The position numbers and the translations under genes are program-made. Positions 58,801 to 61,800 of a DNA stretch of 64,000 bases are shown one piece after another (positions within the stretch are counted from its first letter, which is position 1; each line of letters starts with the position of its first letter). The stretch spans positions 18,499,759-18,563,758 of the forward strand of contig CAIIXF020000009.1 in the NCBI GenBank assembly GCA_903813345.2, written 5' to 3'. The notes below the pieces were generated by a model. It was not told the DNA's origin. It made no database searches and was given only the letters and a program-made list of their open reading frames with translations. Source of the stretch: Owenia fusiformis. Its lineage: Eukaryota; Annelida; Polychaeta; Sabellida; Oweniidae.

Positions 58801-61800
58801 GGCACTATTCCAACAATACACTGAATAAGCAAAATATATTATTATTAGATTTCATAAAACTGTTATAACGTTTACTCTACGCACCTAGCCTAAATAGCTT
58901 TAAGCATGTTGCATTCCCGGTTGCATTCCACATTACTAATACATGGCCATCCATTGATTATGTATTGTATTCTTCACTGCCTTTACTCCTCATGATATGC
59001 CAATATCTGACCAATGCCAACATCAAGTCTATAAAAGAAAAGGTAGCCTAGAAATGCATTGCCGATAGAAAGTGATCTTTATAAATCTAGGCCTAAAGAA
59101 TAAAAAATTAAATTTAAAACTGAAATCACTCAGAAATTACATTTTGGCCCATGTCTGGCTTCATTCAGAAGATATTATGCAATGTAGATTATTAATATAT
59201 TTTTAAAAACTCCAAGGAACTAAGCTTAGCCTATGCTCTGGACTTTTCAGTGACTTTGCAAAAAAATGTTCAATTCCTGAATTCATTTTTATCTCTAAAT
59301 TTCACCCTAGCCTGTCCACAGAGCCTATCTGGTATTTGAAAGTTTTCTATATAATAGGTGCACCTAACGTATGCTCATTTATTCATAACAAACCAATCAA
59401 ATATATACTTACATGTGGAAATTGCAGATAGATGGCAGAGACTGGCACAGAAATCAAAATTTAAATATATGGCTTCTCAAACTTCCTGTATGAGTCATAG
59501 AATGTGTGACGTCATAGGTCAAAAGTTCAAGGGGATTTCCCAGGGATTTCCCTAAGATGTCAAACTCAATGAAGAAATCACAATGTAACAATAATGAATG
59601 TTCTTTAAAAATATATTTAATTTATAAAGCTGAATTAAAGCAATGGACTTAATGGACTATAATATGTCATTATAATGACCTTGGAGAGCAAAAACAACAG
59701 GTATTTATTCATAATTAACCTGATATATAAGGGTTATGTACTGGGAGGTTTTAGATATGGGGTTCATCCAGAGGGAGATATGCATATCTCACGAGGGATG
59801 AACCCTATATCCAAACTGACCGTACATAACTGCTTTATCCTATACCAAGTTGAGTTTTCAGGGGCATATGGCCATTTCAATAGTACAAGGTGTAAAAATA
59901 AATAATCATTCATATGCAAAGTCATTTTATTGCATTACCGGAAGCGGGAAGATATGCATCGGAAGCGGGAAGATATGCACCGAAGCGGGAGATATGGAGG
60001 TTCTGGATATGGAAACCTCAAAATCAGGATACGGGATATATCTTACCAACTTATCTCTCTAAAACTCTACTTGGCATAGGATAATTCTATATATTCGTAA
60101 TAACCTTCAAAAAAGTAGGACTGACTGATCATTATCCCAAATTCGAAACAATAGATCCCCGAAAAGTTCATACAAAATTTTAATCATGAAATTATAAGAC
60201 TAGAACGGCACCGTACGGTACCGTATCTCCAATTGGTACCGTACGGTACCATATTAAAAAACGGTACCATACGGTACCATCTGAGCAAAACGGTACCATA
60301 CGGTACCGTATTCTCACGGTACCGTACGGTACCATCTACACGGTACCGTACGGCACCGTGTTCACGGTACCGTTTGAGCTTACGGTACCGTACGGTACCA
60401 TATTCCACGGTACCGTACGGTACCATAGCCAAAACGGTACCGTACGGTACCGTTGGAGATTGGCTGTGTATTCCATACAAAATTGAGAAAAAATTTACAA
60501 ACAGTGAAGGATAACAAAATTTCCTATTTTGAAATCACAAAAATGCTAAAAAGATAAACAACATCTCGTAATTCACATTAAAAGACTGAAATAACCTATA
60601 TCAAGATGAACCTTATTTCTAGATAAGTCTCTAAATGAACATTGTTTCTTAGCTGGAGCTTGTTAAGGTGATACAGATACAAGGCGTTCTGGACACAGGT
60701 AGCTCACTGTAAAATCTGATCTGTGTTCCTGGTTGGCTGACGTAATAGCCAATAACCCTTGCAGACAATATTTTAGCAAATGTTGAATTTTCATCATTTT
60801 CTCCTTAAAAATTTGAAGAAATGAATTGTTTTCTTGCAAATGTGAATATATTGAGTTATTATTTTTTATATATATGAATTTTTTAGTTGATTTCCTTAAT
60901 TATGGAGAAGGAAAATAATTCTGGTCATATAACTTTATGTAAGGTGAGGTGATGCTATATAAAGCTGTCAAATCCCAACCTTCAGCCATTTCGTATCAGA
61001 TCTAGCTAAGTTCAGTGTAGGCTCACATCAGTGGCTTGGGATTATTGGAATTTAGGAAGTTACATTAAATCTTGCAAGTTTCGTCAAATACTGCAAGTAA
61101 CACTGAATATTACTTGTAACTTTGAGGAGAATCTGAAGCTGTAAATTCATTTACCGTGTATAAATGGGCCTGTTGGCTGTTTGTTCACATCAATTTACCA
61201 AGAGTATATGATATACAGAGGTTCACCCCAACCCTAAAAGATCAGCCAAACTTACAAGCATAAGTAATTGCATTCGCAGTCTTCATAGGAGAGAATCTTG
61301 GTTCATCCTAGGATAAATTCTAATAGCTCAAGACACCCTAAAATTCAATATCAAACCCCTTGGGTTCTCTAAACGAGACTCGGGGCTTTACCTCAGGGGC
61401 TTGAAGTAATAAGATCTGGATACAAGCCTACACTATGACACTTAGCAAAAGATCACGGGAAGCTTCCCCCGTTGAGGCAGAAACTGCAGACTCAGGGTTT
61501 AATACAGTGCCTCGTGCTAAAAAGCCGCGGGACCAGGATGCTGTACGTGATGCCCCTGTTCGTTCAGGGAGTTTACCACGAGGTGGAGCTGGACCATCCA
61601 AAAGTGGACCATCCTCGGGAACGACTACACCCAAGACAAAAGGACCATCTCGGTGGAAAAGTTGGAGTTTTTTCCCTGGACATTCTCGCGCAACCTCGTC
61701 GAGTAATATAGAGGGTGCAGAGACTGAACCAAAAAATAAAACATTGCATAAATTGCGACAACGGAGTGTATTTGCAGGAATTAAGTATGTGGGTCATCAT

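Larger units (their letters stand above)
56760..60468. mobile_element. Candidate 3.7 kb DNA transposon with subterminal GGTACC arrays
   Basis: The left end CACCCCCAATC and the right end (reverse-complemented) CACAGCCAATC agree at 9 of 11 positions and are flanked by TA on both sides (56758-56759 and 60469-60470). Both ends are followed within 15-25 bases by an array of the palindromic decamer ACGGTACCGT. Subterminal repeat arrays of this sort usually bind the transposase, as in CACTA/EnSpm-type elements, and TA duplication with CAC ends would be compatible with that group or a relative. No transposase is recognised inside, so it would be non-autonomous or of unknown type. Confidence 0.5.

Noticed and set aside
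59405-59520. First exon of the minus-strand transcript, near a TGACGTCA site
   Set aside because: A GTAAGT donor exists, but all three frames have stops and the only joined ATG frame ends soon after the next junction, so it cannot be supported as coding.
56785-60453. CRISPR-like arrays (repeat plus variable spacers)
   Set aside because: Spacers are only 0-11 bases, repeats are palindromic decamers, and the context is an animal intron; this is not a CRISPR.
60184-60514. Open frames on both strands over the right GGTACC array
   Set aside because: They consist of repeated VPYGT/RYRTVP-like peptides produced by the repeat itself.
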